Shown: positions 43,483 through 52,000 of the stretch, piece after piece
Position numbering within the stretch: position 1 is the first letter of the stretch
Layout: each line of letters begins with the position of its first letter
Assembly (NCBI RefSeq): GCF_900129195.1
Contig: NZ_FQUY01000016.1
Location: forward strand, 1-64,000
Length of the DNA stretch: 64,000 bases
Source: Desulforamulus putei DSM 12395
GTDB lineage: Bacteria > Bacillota > Desulfotomaculia > Desulfotomaculales > Desulfotomaculaceae
Direction of reading: 5' to 3'
Made by a program: the position numbers and the translations under genes
Notes under the pieces: model-generated
What the model was told of the DNA's origin: nothing
Databases searched by the model: none
The model's input: only the letters and a program-made list of their open reading frames with translations

Positions 43483-43596
43483 TTAATTTTCTTTCCAGAT
43501 ACATCCACAGACAGGGCAAATAAAATACCCTTCTTCATCTACCTCAACCAAAGATAGACAGTTGTAGCATTGACAGTTAATAAGAATTCTTTCCAT
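43483..43596 (-). CDS. 37-aa zinc-ribbon peptide
   Basis: MERILINCQCYNCLSLVEVD then EEGYFICPVCGCIWKEN: two Cys pairs (CQCYNC and CPVCGC) form a rubredoxin/zinc-ribbon-like knuckle. GGGGGGATG lies about 6 nt before ATG 43596. One of several very small Cys-rich proteins in the element. Confidence 0.65.
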   Translation of the reverse strand: MERILINCQCYNCLSLVEVDEEGYFICPVCGCIWKEN

Positions 43597-43627
43597 AGAC
43601 ACATCCCCCCGCTACGCTGTTTTTATT

Positions 43628-43966
43628 TCATCTTGCAAACTTTTCCCGGTACTCCCGCGCCGCCGGCGTGTCGAACCGGAGCGGGTTTTCTCTGATTTCC
43701 GCCCAGAAAGTGCGCCGGTTGGCCGGAGCGACTCCGAATTTACGCAGGCACTCGGCTTTAACCAGACAGAACAGGCGCTGCTCTTCCCGCTTGGCCAGCT
43801 TTTTGAAGTCCGCCAGCGTGTTTTGAAGCGCGATGTTCGCGTTTTCGATGCCGTAACGCTCCACGTACTCGTTGTAGCGTTCCATGATGTCCTGCTCAGT
43901 CAGGTCTTTCCCCGCCTGCATGGCGTAGTGCAGGGTCTTGACGATAAGTTTTCTAATACTGTCCAT
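43628..43966 (-). CDS. Hypothetical protein
   Basis: 112 aa, helical and basic, starting MDSIRKLIVKTLHYAMQAGK. GC-rich codon use differs from its AT-richer neighbours, suggesting a separate origin. SD AAGGAG lies 10-11 nt before ATG. No family recognised. It follows the structured non-coding region 44001-44710. Confidence 0.6.
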   Translation of the reverse strand: MDSIRKLIVKTLHYAMQAGKDLTEQDIMERYNEYVERYGIENANIALQNTLADFKKLAKREEQRLFCLVKAECLRKFGVAPANRRTFWAEIRENPLRFDTPAAREYREKFAR

Positions 43967-44000
43967 TAGCCGTACACTCCTTCCATAAAATTATGTACAG

Positions 44001-44710
44001 AGCGTCCGGCTACCCAACCGGACGCTAAAATAAGCTGCCCGGCTGGGCAATATTTTCACGACTTTCAATAAAAAAAGGCACGCCAAAAAGCGGTTATCAA
44101 TACCGCAGTTTGCATACCTTTCAATAGCTTCTTAGCTTATGCTAAATCATCTTGCAAACGTTTCTTATCCGGCATCACATCCAGTGCATGGGCATACCCG
44201 GACTTTAACCCTTACACCTTCACCCTGCGCTTGCCGCCGCATCAGCACTGGTAGTGCGGGACCACACCTTCACCAGTGGTTCGGGTTCTCCTTGCTCTCA
44301 GCCCCGTGGCGGCGAAATCCCTCAAAAGCCCTACACGGGGGTTGGTGCCGTTTCATAAGTTTAACCTGCGTCTCCCCTCGGCGGAGCACACCCGCCTGAC
44401 GCTGCATTTCTGCGCGGTTAAACTAAATCTTCCTGGATTTATTAGGCCAGGTCCTTACTGCTGCCAAGAAGGGGTAGTTGACAACAGCATTTTCCCAGTG
44501 TGGCCACTCACCGAGTTTTGTTTTGACAACTACTTTCTGTGAAAATGCACAAAAACCGAGTTTTTATGCCTTAACACCATAGTTGTCTGTCAAAACCACT
44601 AAACCCTGTTTAGTGGTTTTTGACTTTGGAAGACTATAATAACCCTGTTATTATAGTGGCCGGTCTTCCTGGTATAGCCGTTTTCCCACTCAGTGGATAG
44701 CTATACCTTT
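44001..44710 (-). other. Second structured non-coding region
   Basis: About 700 bp without a gene. Stems: 44001-44026 (9 bp), 44303-44340 (CCCCGTG/CACGGGG), 44359-44423 (8 bp, bulge, 3 bp), 44589-44624 (16 bp, one bulge), 44634-44656 (10 bp) inside 44628-44669 (7 bp), 44671-44707 (8 bp). The stems at 44592-44620 and 44634-44656 have the same triloop (CCT plus strand, AGG minus). GTAGTTG (44474-44480) and GCATTTTC (44487-44494) pair in crossed order with CAACTAC (44527-44533) and GAAAATGC (44541-44548), a possible pseudoknot. It could be an RNA, an oriT or both. Confidence 0.5.
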
Positions 44711-44754
44711 TATTTGATTACACATTTTTACAATACCAAATATTAATTCAAAAA

Positions 44755-45468
44755 TCAATCCACAATATCTAAAAATTGTTTTTTACTTATATCATAAAAT
44801 TTGTTCCCGTTACAATCCAGTTGTTTGGCCAGGTCTTTGGCGTATTTGTTTATATTTAGCGCATCCAGTGTTTTTATATTTACCAGGAAGATTGTAAATC
44901 TGTAGTTAGGTATTTCAGAAACTCTGACATCTTCCAAAAGTTCTATGTTATATACCTGACCCTTCTGGTTTTCTTTTACTTTATAACAACCTATCATAGC
45001 AAATAGTTCCTGCACATCAAAAACAAACTGCGCCTTAAGGTACTGTTTATATTTTTGTTCTAAAGAAAGGGTAAATGGCAATGAATTATATTTCTCCCCC
45101 ATATCTTCAAGGGCATATACACCACCTGTATCTACCATATACCAAAAGTATTCTTTTTCTTCTGTTTTTATACGATTTTCGTAGACTAAACCAGTAATGA
45201 CACAATCCTCAATTAATCTTTTAAATTTATTAAACTTTATACCTATTCCTGGGATTATCATATCCTTATCAGCTATCTGAAAGTAGTTAATAAATCTTAA
45301 TATGGATTCATGTTCTTTTGTAAGCATTAATGTTTTAAAATATCCGGCTACATCATCCTTTGATATATTACGACCAATAAGTGGTTCTTCAAAGCCAATG
45401 TTATATCTCCGGCCTTGTGTAGATTCGATTGATTCCATAAAATAGTCCGTGTCATAATTACATAGCAT
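44755..45468 (-). CDS. Hypothetical protein
   Basis: 237 aa from ATG 45468 (GAGGTGA 5 nt upstream). The middle looks like a winged-helix (TKEHESILRFINYFQIADKD ... FNKFKRLIEDCVITGLVYEN), as in replication-relaxation type proteins of conjugative elements, but the match is weak. No catalytic motifs. Confidence 0.55.
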   Translation of the reverse strand: MLCNYDTDYFMESIESTQGRRYNIGFEEPLIGRNISKDDVAGYFKTLMLTKEHESILRFINYFQIADKDMIIPGIGIKFNKFKRLIEDCVITGLVYENRIKTEEKEYFWYMVDTGGVYALEDMGEKYNSLPFTLSLEQKYKQYLKAQFVFDVQELFAMIGCYKVKENQKGQVYNIELLEDVRVSEIPNYRFTIFLVNIKTLDALNINKYAKDLAKQLDCNGNKFYDISKKQFLDIVD

Positions 45469-45498
45469 ACTCTTCACCTCAAATTAACATTAATTTTG

Positions 45499-45532
45499 GA
45501 AAATCCCCGGACAAATGGTGTCCGGGGATTTA
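45499..45532 (-). terminator. Terminator of the S1-repeat gene
   Basis: AAATCCCCGGAC/GTCCGGGGATTT, a 12-bp perfect stem with 7-nt loop, minus-strand tail ATTTTCC. It carries the CCGGACA/TGTCCGG half-sites also found in the iterons. Confidence 0.75.
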
Positions 45533-45538
45533 AAGACA

Positions 45539-46444
45539 CTACTTTTCTTCTCTTTTATGTTCCGGGTTCGGTTGAACCAGGGTTAATTTGCTTGTTTTTT
45601 CAGCTTTTTTATTCCGCCAGTAATTGCGGTTTTTTCTTCTCCCCCTAATTAATTCAGGGTCAAAAACAGACAAACTAATTTCTTTTTCTTTCGTGTTGCA
45701 ATTATTGACAATGCAAACTAATTTTTCTCCCAGTCGCGGTGTTGGATTATTGACCGGATAAGGGGCTATACCTACCACACCAGGGCTTAATGCTAAAAAG
45801 ATGTTGCCTAGGCCGAGTCGCACAACAGTACCGGTTACAATATCTCCTCTAATATATTTTACATGTTCCCATGGATCGATCAGGGAAACAATAATTTGGC
45901 CGGTAGATTTGTCAATTTTATCAATTATGGCCTGTACATATTGGCCTTCACTATATAATTCGTCCAACCGCATAGAGCGTGAAACCCTGGCTTCTCTGGG
46001 GTTAAAACTGACGATTACACCACCACCAATATCTACGCCCAGCCATATGTCACTGACAAAGACTACCTGTGCCTCGAATTTTATTCCTTCTTCTGCAATA
46101 TGCAAAAGCCGGTTACGGGCTTCTTCTACCAGTTCGCGGCGGGTGCAGGCTACCAGGTTGTTTTTCTTATCGATACCTTTGATTCGAATATTTATTTCTT
46201 TTCCTACAAAGAAATTCATCATTTTATCGGTAGGAAGGCCTGTTTCACTTGCCGGCACCAGTCCCCGGACATTGGGAAAACCATCAAACTCCAGTTCCCA
46301 AGCCAGTCCTTCCAGGGTTTCATGTCTTCTAGTGGCAATTACTGTGGCTGTCATTATGGTGTTGCGGTCCCTGGCATCGTAAAGTAGGTTCCAATGATCT
46401 GTTTTCTGTTCAAAGTTTCTTTCAGGCGGTAATAGAGTTTTCAT
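45539..46444 (-). CDS. S1-domain RNA-binding protein
   Basis: 301 aa with three S1-like OB-fold repeats (about 28-105, 115-190, 195-270), e.g. LVPASETGLPTDKMMNFFVG, GVIVSFNPREARVSRSMRLD and GDIVTGTVVRLGLGNIFLAL, then a basic tail. It should bind single-stranded RNA. An S1 protein is unusual cargo; on an element with structured RNAs and hairpin-gated starts it may aid translation. AAAGGGGG lies 9 nt before ATG. Confidence 0.8.
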   Translation of the reverse strand: MKTLLPPERNFEQKTDHWNLLYDARDRNTIMTATVIATRRHETLEGLAWELEFDGFPNVRGLVPASETGLPTDKMMNFFVGKEINIRIKGIDKKNNLVACTRRELVEEARNRLLHIAEEGIKFEAQVVFVSDIWLGVDIGGGVIVSFNPREARVSRSMRLDELYSEGQYVQAIIDKIDKSTGQIIVSLIDPWEHVKYIRGDIVTGTVVRLGLGNIFLALSPGVVGIAPYPVNNPTPRLGEKLVCIVNNCNTKEKEISLSVFDPELIRGRRKNRNYWRNKKAEKTSKLTLVQPNPEHKREEK

Positions 46445-46469
46445 TATAAATTTCCCCCTTTATTTTTCT

Positions 46470-46505
46470 TGGGTATTCGGATTCCATAGAATTCGAATAC
46501 CCATT
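46470..46505 (-). terminator. Hairpin between the coupling protein and S1 genes
   Basis: TGGGTATTCG/CGAATACCCA, 10 bp, with no long T-tail; a processing site or weak terminator. Confidence 0.45.
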
Positions 46506-46528
46506 TAAATCAGTTTTTGGTTAGTTTT

Positions 46529-48061
46529 TTACCAGTGGTTGTGGTTGTTAAAATTAACGGTGTACTTATGGGAATTTTTTGTACTAGAATTTTTTTGAGA
46601 CTGATTATTAGTTTCAATATAACTGATGTTCGGTAAGCTAACAGTAAATGGCCTTGGCGTTACTATTGAGCTGATGGGCAATTCTCCCAGTTCTTTTATC
46701 TCTTTAGCTTGGGGCAATCTATCCCAGCCCACTTTTTTAAGGTATAAAGGGTAGCACCACTGTATCAGTGCCAAGCAGTCCAGCGGGTGCATTCTGGCTA
46801 TTTCATCCGGGGTCATCAGGGACCTTTCGATGACCTTTTTGGTCTTTTTGCTTAACTGAAGGTGGTGAGCAACCGGTACGGTCACGTCTTCACTCTCAAA
46901 TTTGCCGTATACCGCAACTTTCCCCAGTATCCGCGAGAACATTTCTGCTGTTTCAAGATCCCCGGGGGTAACTCCCAATAGCAGAAGGGTTGGGCAGTTA
47001 GCTAAAATGTTTTTTGCTTCTTCTCTGCCGTATACATCGTCCAACTGGCTGCGGCCCTGGAGGATAAATTGAATGTGAATACCTAAACTGCGTGCTGTTG
47101 AAATAATTTCTGAAAAGCCTGGTATTTGGCCGATGTTGGCAAATTCGTCTAAAAGCATACGCACCGGTACCGGCAGTTTACGGTTGTTGCTGTCTGCCAG
47201 TTGATACAGTCGCTTAAATAAAAACATGTAGAAGGTTGAGAGGATGGGTTTTAATACTCTGTTTTCTCCTCTGACCGGTAGTACACAAAAAAGTGCTGTC
47301 TTTTTTTTACCCACATCACTTAGTTCTATTTCCTGCTGTGATAACAGGGCTGCCAGTGGTTCAGTGGTAAGCACTTTAAGTTTTGCCGAAAGGCCGGAAA
47401 CTGCGTGTTCAAAGTTAGCTGATGCGGTGCCCCGCCAGCGTTCGTAGATGGTAGCGCTAATTTTGCCCGTCTGGTAGGCTTCTTTAAAACGATAATTAAG
47501 CTGTTCTTTATCCCATGATGTAAGGCTCATCACAGTTCGCATGTGTCTTTGCTCTTCCGGAAAATCGCCCTTTAGGAGGCCCACCAGGGCTTCTAAAAGC
47601 TGGATTTCTTTTGCCACAAAATAGCCAGAATCATCTTTGGCCGCATTATTAATAAAGCATGAGGTCATTTCTGCCACTTCTGCGTCGTCACTGCTTTCCA
47701 GAATGGGATTCCAGCGGTGACTGCAGGCAGGGGTATTTAAGTTGAAAATTTTTACTTCATAGCCCATTGCTGCTAGCCAGGCAGACATAATTTCTGCCAG
47801 TTCTCCCTTGGGGTCTATAACCACCATGCTTTGACCGTCTGCTACGGCCGCAATCATGTTGCCCAGGACAAATGAGTAGGATTTACCGCTGCCAGTGCCG
47901 CCAAAGATGGCTGCATGACCAGCCAAGCTGGGCATCCCTTTAGGGGCTTTGCCGGGTATGACTCGGATGATCTCTCCGTCCAGTTCGCCAAGTATAATAC
48001 CGCCCGGGTAGGCGGTATTGGTAAACAGTTTTATCACATTAAAGGGCGCTTGTCTGGTCAA
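46529..48061 (-). CDS. VirD4/TraG-type coupling protein, ATPase part
   Basis: 510 aa. Walker A GGTGSGKSYSF (about 52-62), ID-type SMVVIDPKGELAEI, Walker B RMLLDEFANIGQIPG (about 295-309) and the RSLGIHIQFILQGRSQLDDV helicase-like motif identify a type IV coupling ATPase (TraG/VirD4). The N-terminal membrane domain is missing and is encoded by the gene just upstream in another frame. TTG 48061 with AAAGGAGAAG upstream. It pumps DNA to the transfer channel; the other T4SS genes are not in this window. Confidence 0.88.
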   Translation of the reverse strand: MTRQAPFNVIKLFTNTAYPGGIILGELDGEIIRVIPGKAPKGMPSLAGHAAIFGGTGSGKSYSFVLGNMIAAVADGQSMVVIDPKGELAEIMSAWLAAMGYEVKIFNLNTPACSHRWNPILESSDDAEVAEMTSCFINNAAKDDSGYFVAKEIQLLEALVGLLKGDFPEEQRHMRTVMSLTSWDKEQLNYRFKEAYQTGKISATIYERWRGTASANFEHAVSGLSAKLKVLTTEPLAALLSQQEIELSDVGKKKTALFCVLPVRGENRVLKPILSTFYMFLFKRLYQLADSNNRKLPVPVRMLLDEFANIGQIPGFSEIISTARSLGIHIQFILQGRSQLDDVYGREEAKNILANCPTLLLLGVTPGDLETAEMFSRILGKVAVYGKFESEDVTVPVAHHLQLSKKTKKVIERSLMTPDEIARMHPLDCLALIQWCYPLYLKKVGWDRLPQAKEIKELGELPISSIVTPRPFTVSLPNISYIETNNQSQKNSSTKNSHKYTVNFNNHNHW

Positions 48062-48653
48062 TATGATCTTCTCCTTTCTTTACAATCTTAGGTGTTAAAG
48101 GTGGGCCAAATTCACAAAGGTGTTTAATATCTTGTTTAGCGGCCCACCGTGAGGTGCCGTGGGCTGCGCTGTCGGCTACTTCTAATCCATGTGAGAATTT
48201 TGAGTTGTTTTTTCTCTTCCCCCCTTTCAGACTGCGGGTTATTTGTATAGCTACTGGTACTAAAAATACCAGTAACAGGTTTAGCCACAGCCAGATCTTT
48301 CTTACATTCGGCTGACTGAGTTGGGTGCTGCTTTTACTGACCCAGGCCCAGGCGGTGGTGATGGGATGCTGCCAGTAAAAACTAACTGAATCAAATGCGT
48401 GTTTAGCCGCCTCTTTTTGGGCGGCGGTAGCAAATATTGATATTCCGTCTGCCCATTTACCAAGCCCCGACAGCCAAGCGGCCAGGGTGCCCAGCAGCCA
48501 CACGTCTGCAATATAGAGCAGTGGTAAGGCCACCGGCAGCCCGGCGGTAATGAGTACGGCTTTTTTATGTTTCTTTACCCAGGGCGGCAGGTCTATGTCA
48601 CGGGCAGCTTTGATTGTTTTTAAGGCAGGCTTAAGTTTATCCGGCAGTCTCAA
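48039..48653 (-). CDS. Membrane part of the split coupling protein
   Basis: 204 aa with hydrophobic segments (about 31-60 and 122-142) and the sequence HGTSRWAAKQDIKHL (about 167-181). That is the conserved segment that in TraG/VirD4 proteins lies between the TM domain and the nucleotide-binding domain (GSARWATKxEI-like). The protein stops 23 nt inside the ATPase gene. The two ORFs together make one normal coupling protein, so this is a natural split or a frameshift. Confidence 0.7.
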   Translation of the reverse strand: MRLPDKLKPALKTIKAARDIDLPPWVKKHKKAVLITAGLPVALPLLYIADVWLLGTLAAWLSGLGKWADGISIFATAAQKEAAKHAFDSVSFYWQHPITTAWAWVSKSSTQLSQPNVRKIWLWLNLLLVFLVPVAIQITRSLKGGKRKNNSKFSHGLEVADSAAHGTSRWAAKQDIKHLCEFGPPLTPKIVKKGEDHIDQTSAL

Positions 48654-49020
48654 TCAGGGCACCTTCTTTCTGGCGTGTAATGTCGTAAGGCACAATTCTC
48701 ATGGCCAGTTGGTTGTCTACGCCCAGGGCGTCTAAAACCTCCCGCCGGACGTAGACGTAGCCTATTTCTCCCAGTTCATTCAAGTTTTCGCTGAAACGAA
48801 CGCAAGCCTCGTATTCTTTGTTGATTTTCAAAGAGGTAACATACCCGCCCGGGGGAAGATATTTTTTGTCGGTATCCAGTTGGACCAGGATTTCATCCAC
48901 AATTCCAAGCCTGCTTTTAAGTTGGTGAGGAATGTAAATTCTGCCGATTCTGTTCATGCCTTCGGTAAACACTGTTTTGTTGGGTGTTTTCTTATAGTAC
49001 CTCATGTAGAAGCTGTACAT
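48637..49020 (-). CDS. Hypothetical protein with two AbrB-like halves
   Basis: 127 aa. GMNRIGRIYIPHQLKSRLGI (about 21-40) resembles the swapped-hairpin AbrB/SpoVT core, and a second similar part (IGYVYVRREVLDALGVDNQL) follows. It may bind DNA or be a structural copy of that fold. Its stop overlaps the next gene by 17 nt, and it follows topB by 17 nt. Confidence 0.5.
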   Translation of the reverse strand: MYSFYMRYYKKTPNKTVFTEGMNRIGRIYIPHQLKSRLGIVDEILVQLDTDKKYLPPGGYVTSLKINKEYEACVRFSENLNELGEIGYVYVRREVLDALGVDNQLAMRIVPYDITRQKEGALIETAG

Positions 49021-49037
49021 GGGTTCATCTCCTTCCT

Positions 49038-51446
49038 TTAGTTTTTCCGGGTGAACTCAAATTCTACTTTACCGTTGCCGATAACCAGGGCAGCTTCAAA
49101 TTCCTTGCCGGCTTTACTTTTGAATCCTTTCAAAACGCCAGTGCGGCCTTTAGCCAGCAGTTCCCTGGCAGCGGTAATGCCGATTTTCTTCCCCGAGATT
49201 TCCTTCCAGATGGTGAATTTACAGCCCTCTTGATAACCGGTGCATCCAAATCCACGGCTGTTTTCAACCACGTCTCTGCCGCAGATAGGGCATTTACCCA
49301 GGGAGTTACTGCCGGCTTCACTCTTCCGGCCGGTATTGTCCGTTGCTTGGGACCTATCCGGGAAGCTAAACTCGATCTTGCCGCCTTCCCCAAGAACCAG
49401 CACTGCGTCAAAGCTCTTGCCGGATTTCCCCTTAAAACCTTTAATGATTCCTGTTTTGCCCTTGGACAGCAGATCCCCGGCTTGCTTTTGGGTGATCTTT
49501 TTACCTGCCATTTCTTTCCAGATGGTGAATTTACAACCGTCTTTGTACCCTGAACACCCGTAACCCTTTGTTGTTTCCACCACGCCCCGGCCGCACACCG
49601 GACAATTGCCAAGAGCTTTCTTTTCCGCGGCAATGCTGATGGCTGTTTCTTGATTCCGGGCCAGTTCCACCAGTTCCCTGGTATATTCACATATACTCTT
49701 CATCCATGCCGCGCTGTTTTCTTGTCCTTGCTCGATTCGCCGCAGGCCTTCTTCCCAGTTTGCGGTCATTTCTACCGATTTCAGCTGCTCCGGCACCAGG
49801 TCAATCAGGGTCATACCTTTAGGTGTAGGGACCAGGGATTTCTTTTCTCTGACCAGATAGCCTACTTTTATCAGTCTTTCAATAATGGCCGCCCGGGTAG
49901 CAGGTGTGCCAATGCCGCCAGCCTCCTTCAGCACCTCGGCCATTTCCTTGTCATCACAAAACCGGCCGGCGCTTTCCATAGCCGCCAACAGTGTTGCTTC
50001 TGTGAATCGCTTGGGCGGTTTGGTCTGTTTTTCCACCGGCTCTGCCTTGGATACCACAACGTTTTCCCCTTGACTTAAAGGCGGCAGGTTCTGGTCCTCG
50101 TTCTCATCGCCGTCTTCTTTTTGCTCCTGCTGTTTATCACGCCACAGAACTTTCCAACCAGCGGCCAGCTCCACTTTACCCTTGGACATAAAGGTTTCAC
50201 CGGCTGCCTGGGTGACAACTTCGGTTACGGCATACCTGGCCTCAGGGTAGAAAATGCTTAAAAACCGCCGCACCACCAGGTCATATATTTTTTCTTCTTG
50301 ATCGCTCAACCGCACTTCAGCCGGGTTTCTGTCGGTTGGTATAATGGCATGGTGGTCGGTGATTTTGGCATCGTCCACGTATCTTTTGTCCAGGTGTGGT
50401 ATGTCTGCAGGAATAAAGTCTTTATATTCCGGCATATTTTTAAGTGCTGCCAGGCGGCCGGCCAGGGTTGGCACCATAGCTGTAGACAGGTGACGGCTGT
50501 CGGTTCTCGGGTAGGTAAGAAGTTTGTGCTTTTCATACAGGGCCTGGGCAATATCCAGTGTCTGCTGGGCTGTATAGCCGTACCGCCGGTTAGATTCTTT
50601 TTGCAGGTCGTTAAGGTTAAATAAAAAAGGCGGCTGTTCTTTGGCCTCCTTCTGCATTAACGTTATGATTTTCCCTACGCCTTCACGGGCAACTTTGTCT
50701 GCCAGTGTTTTGGCGGTCTGGGAATCTTTGAATTTGGTTGTGTCTTTTGTGAACCATTTGCCCCGGTAGGTTCCCCCGTTGGCCTGAAAAACTGCGTAAA
50801 CTTCCCAGTATGGCTTTGATACAAAGTTTTGTATCTCTTTTTCCCTGCTGACCACCAGGTTTAGGGTTGGGGTCTGCACCCGCCCCACCGACAGTACGGT
50901 GTTGTGCCGTACTGAAAAGGCCCTTGTGCCGTTGATCCCTACCAGCCAGTCCGCCTGGCTGCGGGCTTCGGCGGCTGCTGCCAGGTTGTTGTATTCTCTG
51001 CCGTCCCGCAAGGCAGCAAAGGCGGCTTTTACCGCCGACGGCGTTGTTTCGGACAGCCACAGTCTTTTGATTGGCTTCCGGCTGCCGCAGTACCGGTAGA
51101 TCCGGCGGAAAATTAATTCCCCTTCCCGCCCAGCGTCGCAGGCGTTTATCACCTGGACTACTTCCGGTAAGTTGAGCAGTTTTTTCAGCGCCCGTAGCTG
51201 TTTGGCAGATGAGCCAATCTCTGTAAGTTTGAAGGTGTCAGGTATAATGGGCAGGGTGCTTAAGTCCCATTTCGTAAGGGCCGGGTCGTATTCGGACGGG
51301 TCGGCCAGTTCCACCAGGTGGCCAAAGGCCCAGGAAATCAGGTATTCATTGTTTTCCAGGTAGCCGTCCTTGCTTTCGAATTTGCCTAAAACTAGGGCAA
51401 TATCTTTTGCTACCGATGGTTTCTCGGTTATTACTAAAGTTTTCAA
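49038..51446 (-). CDS. topB: DNA topoisomerase III
   Basis: 802-aa type IA topoisomerase. TOPRIM domain (EKPSVAKDIALVLG; NACDAGREGELIFRRIY) and active-site tyrosine in KLLTYPRTDSRHLS (about Tyr312) are clear. The C-terminus carries two zinc ribbons (CPVCGRGVVETTKGYGC at about 618 and CPICGRDVVENSRGFGC at about 720), each followed by a FTIWKE-GKKI-...-G-G-KGFK-K-GK-F-A-LVxG unit, an extended duplicated tail. Plasmid-type TopB decatenates replicating DNA during transfer. TTG start with GGAGGTG 7 nt upstream. Confidence 0.95.
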   Translation of the reverse strand: MKTLVITEKPSVAKDIALVLGKFESKDGYLENNEYLISWAFGHLVELADPSEYDPALTKWDLSTLPIIPDTFKLTEIGSSAKQLRALKKLLNLPEVVQVINACDAGREGELIFRRIYRYCGSRKPIKRLWLSETTPSAVKAAFAALRDGREYNNLAAAAEARSQADWLVGINGTRAFSVRHNTVLSVGRVQTPTLNLVVSREKEIQNFVSKPYWEVYAVFQANGGTYRGKWFTKDTTKFKDSQTAKTLADKVAREGVGKIITLMQKEAKEQPPFLFNLNDLQKESNRRYGYTAQQTLDIAQALYEKHKLLTYPRTDSRHLSTAMVPTLAGRLAALKNMPEYKDFIPADIPHLDKRYVDDAKITDHHAIIPTDRNPAEVRLSDQEEKIYDLVVRRFLSIFYPEARYAVTEVVTQAAGETFMSKGKVELAAGWKVLWRDKQQEQKEDGDENEDQNLPPLSQGENVVVSKAEPVEKQTKPPKRFTEATLLAAMESAGRFCDDKEMAEVLKEAGGIGTPATRAAIIERLIKVGYLVREKKSLVPTPKGMTLIDLVPEQLKSVEMTANWEEGLRRIEQGQENSAAWMKSICEYTRELVELARNQETAISIAAEKKALGNCPVCGRGVVETTKGYGCSGYKDGCKFTIWKEMAGKKITQKQAGDLLSKGKTGIIKGFKGKSGKSFDAVLVLGEGGKIEFSFPDRSQATDNTGRKSEAGSNSLGKCPICGRDVVENSRGFGCTGYQEGCKFTIWKEISGKKIGITAARELLAKGRTGVLKGFKSKAGKEFEAALVIGNGKVEFEFTRKN

Positions 51447-51484
51447 GTAAGCACACCTCCTGTATTGTTTTTTGACTTGAGTGT

Positions 51485-52000
51485 CTAACCGGTTCCTAAC
51501 ATCAGCCGTTCCGCTACGCCGTTAATCAACTGGCGTATATCAGAAGGCATGATGGCCATTTCCCTTTCCCGGGCGGCGTATTGCTCATAGGCCATGCGGA
51601 ATTGGCCCCGAAGTACGTCCGGTTCCTCGCAAGCGCACATTTCCCGCCAGCCAAAGCGTTTTACCACGGCGGCGGTGGCCGGGGACATTGACGCCAGGGC
51701 TTCTTCCGGCCGGTAATAGCCATACAACCTCATAGCCCTGGTTACTTCACCCCAGGCTTCAATTGCACTGGGCAGTCTCGGGGTGGTCATCTCTACAGCT
51801 GCTGCCCTTATTTTTCCCACCGCCGGCAGGCATGAAATTTCCTGTTCGGCTAATACTTTTTTGACAGCAGCTTTGGCATTTTCGTAGGGTATGTCGCATA
51901 ATAAGTCATGCCACGCCTCTATGGTCCCTTGTCTAATATCAATATTGGGATATACCGCCGTGATGTAGCTTAACAGTTTAGCTGTTTCTGTTTTAGTCAA
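51485..52000 (-). CDS. Helicase-loader-like (G39P-type) protein
   Basis: 171 aa. The N-terminal half (TAKLLSYITAVYPNIDIRQG, then AWHDLLCDIPYENAKAAVKK) matches the phage SPP1 gp39-type loader/inhibitor family. Such proteins deliver replicative helicase to an initiator; the initiator gene directly upstream (8-nt overlap) supports the call. C-terminal part not recognised. Confidence 0.7.
   Translation of the reverse strand: MTKTETAKLLSYITAVYPNIDIRQGTIEAWHDLLCDIPYENAKAAVKKVLAEQEISCLPAVGKIRAAAVEMTTPRLPSAIEAWGEVTRAMRLYGYYRPEEALASMSPATAAVVKRFGWREMCACEEPDVLRGQFRMAYEQYAAREREMAIMPSDIRQLINGVAERLMLGTG

Noticed and set aside
44589-44656. CsrA-binding hairpins
   Set aside because: The triloop is AGG in ACAGGGT context, not the A-N-GGA motif, and no csrA gene is visible.
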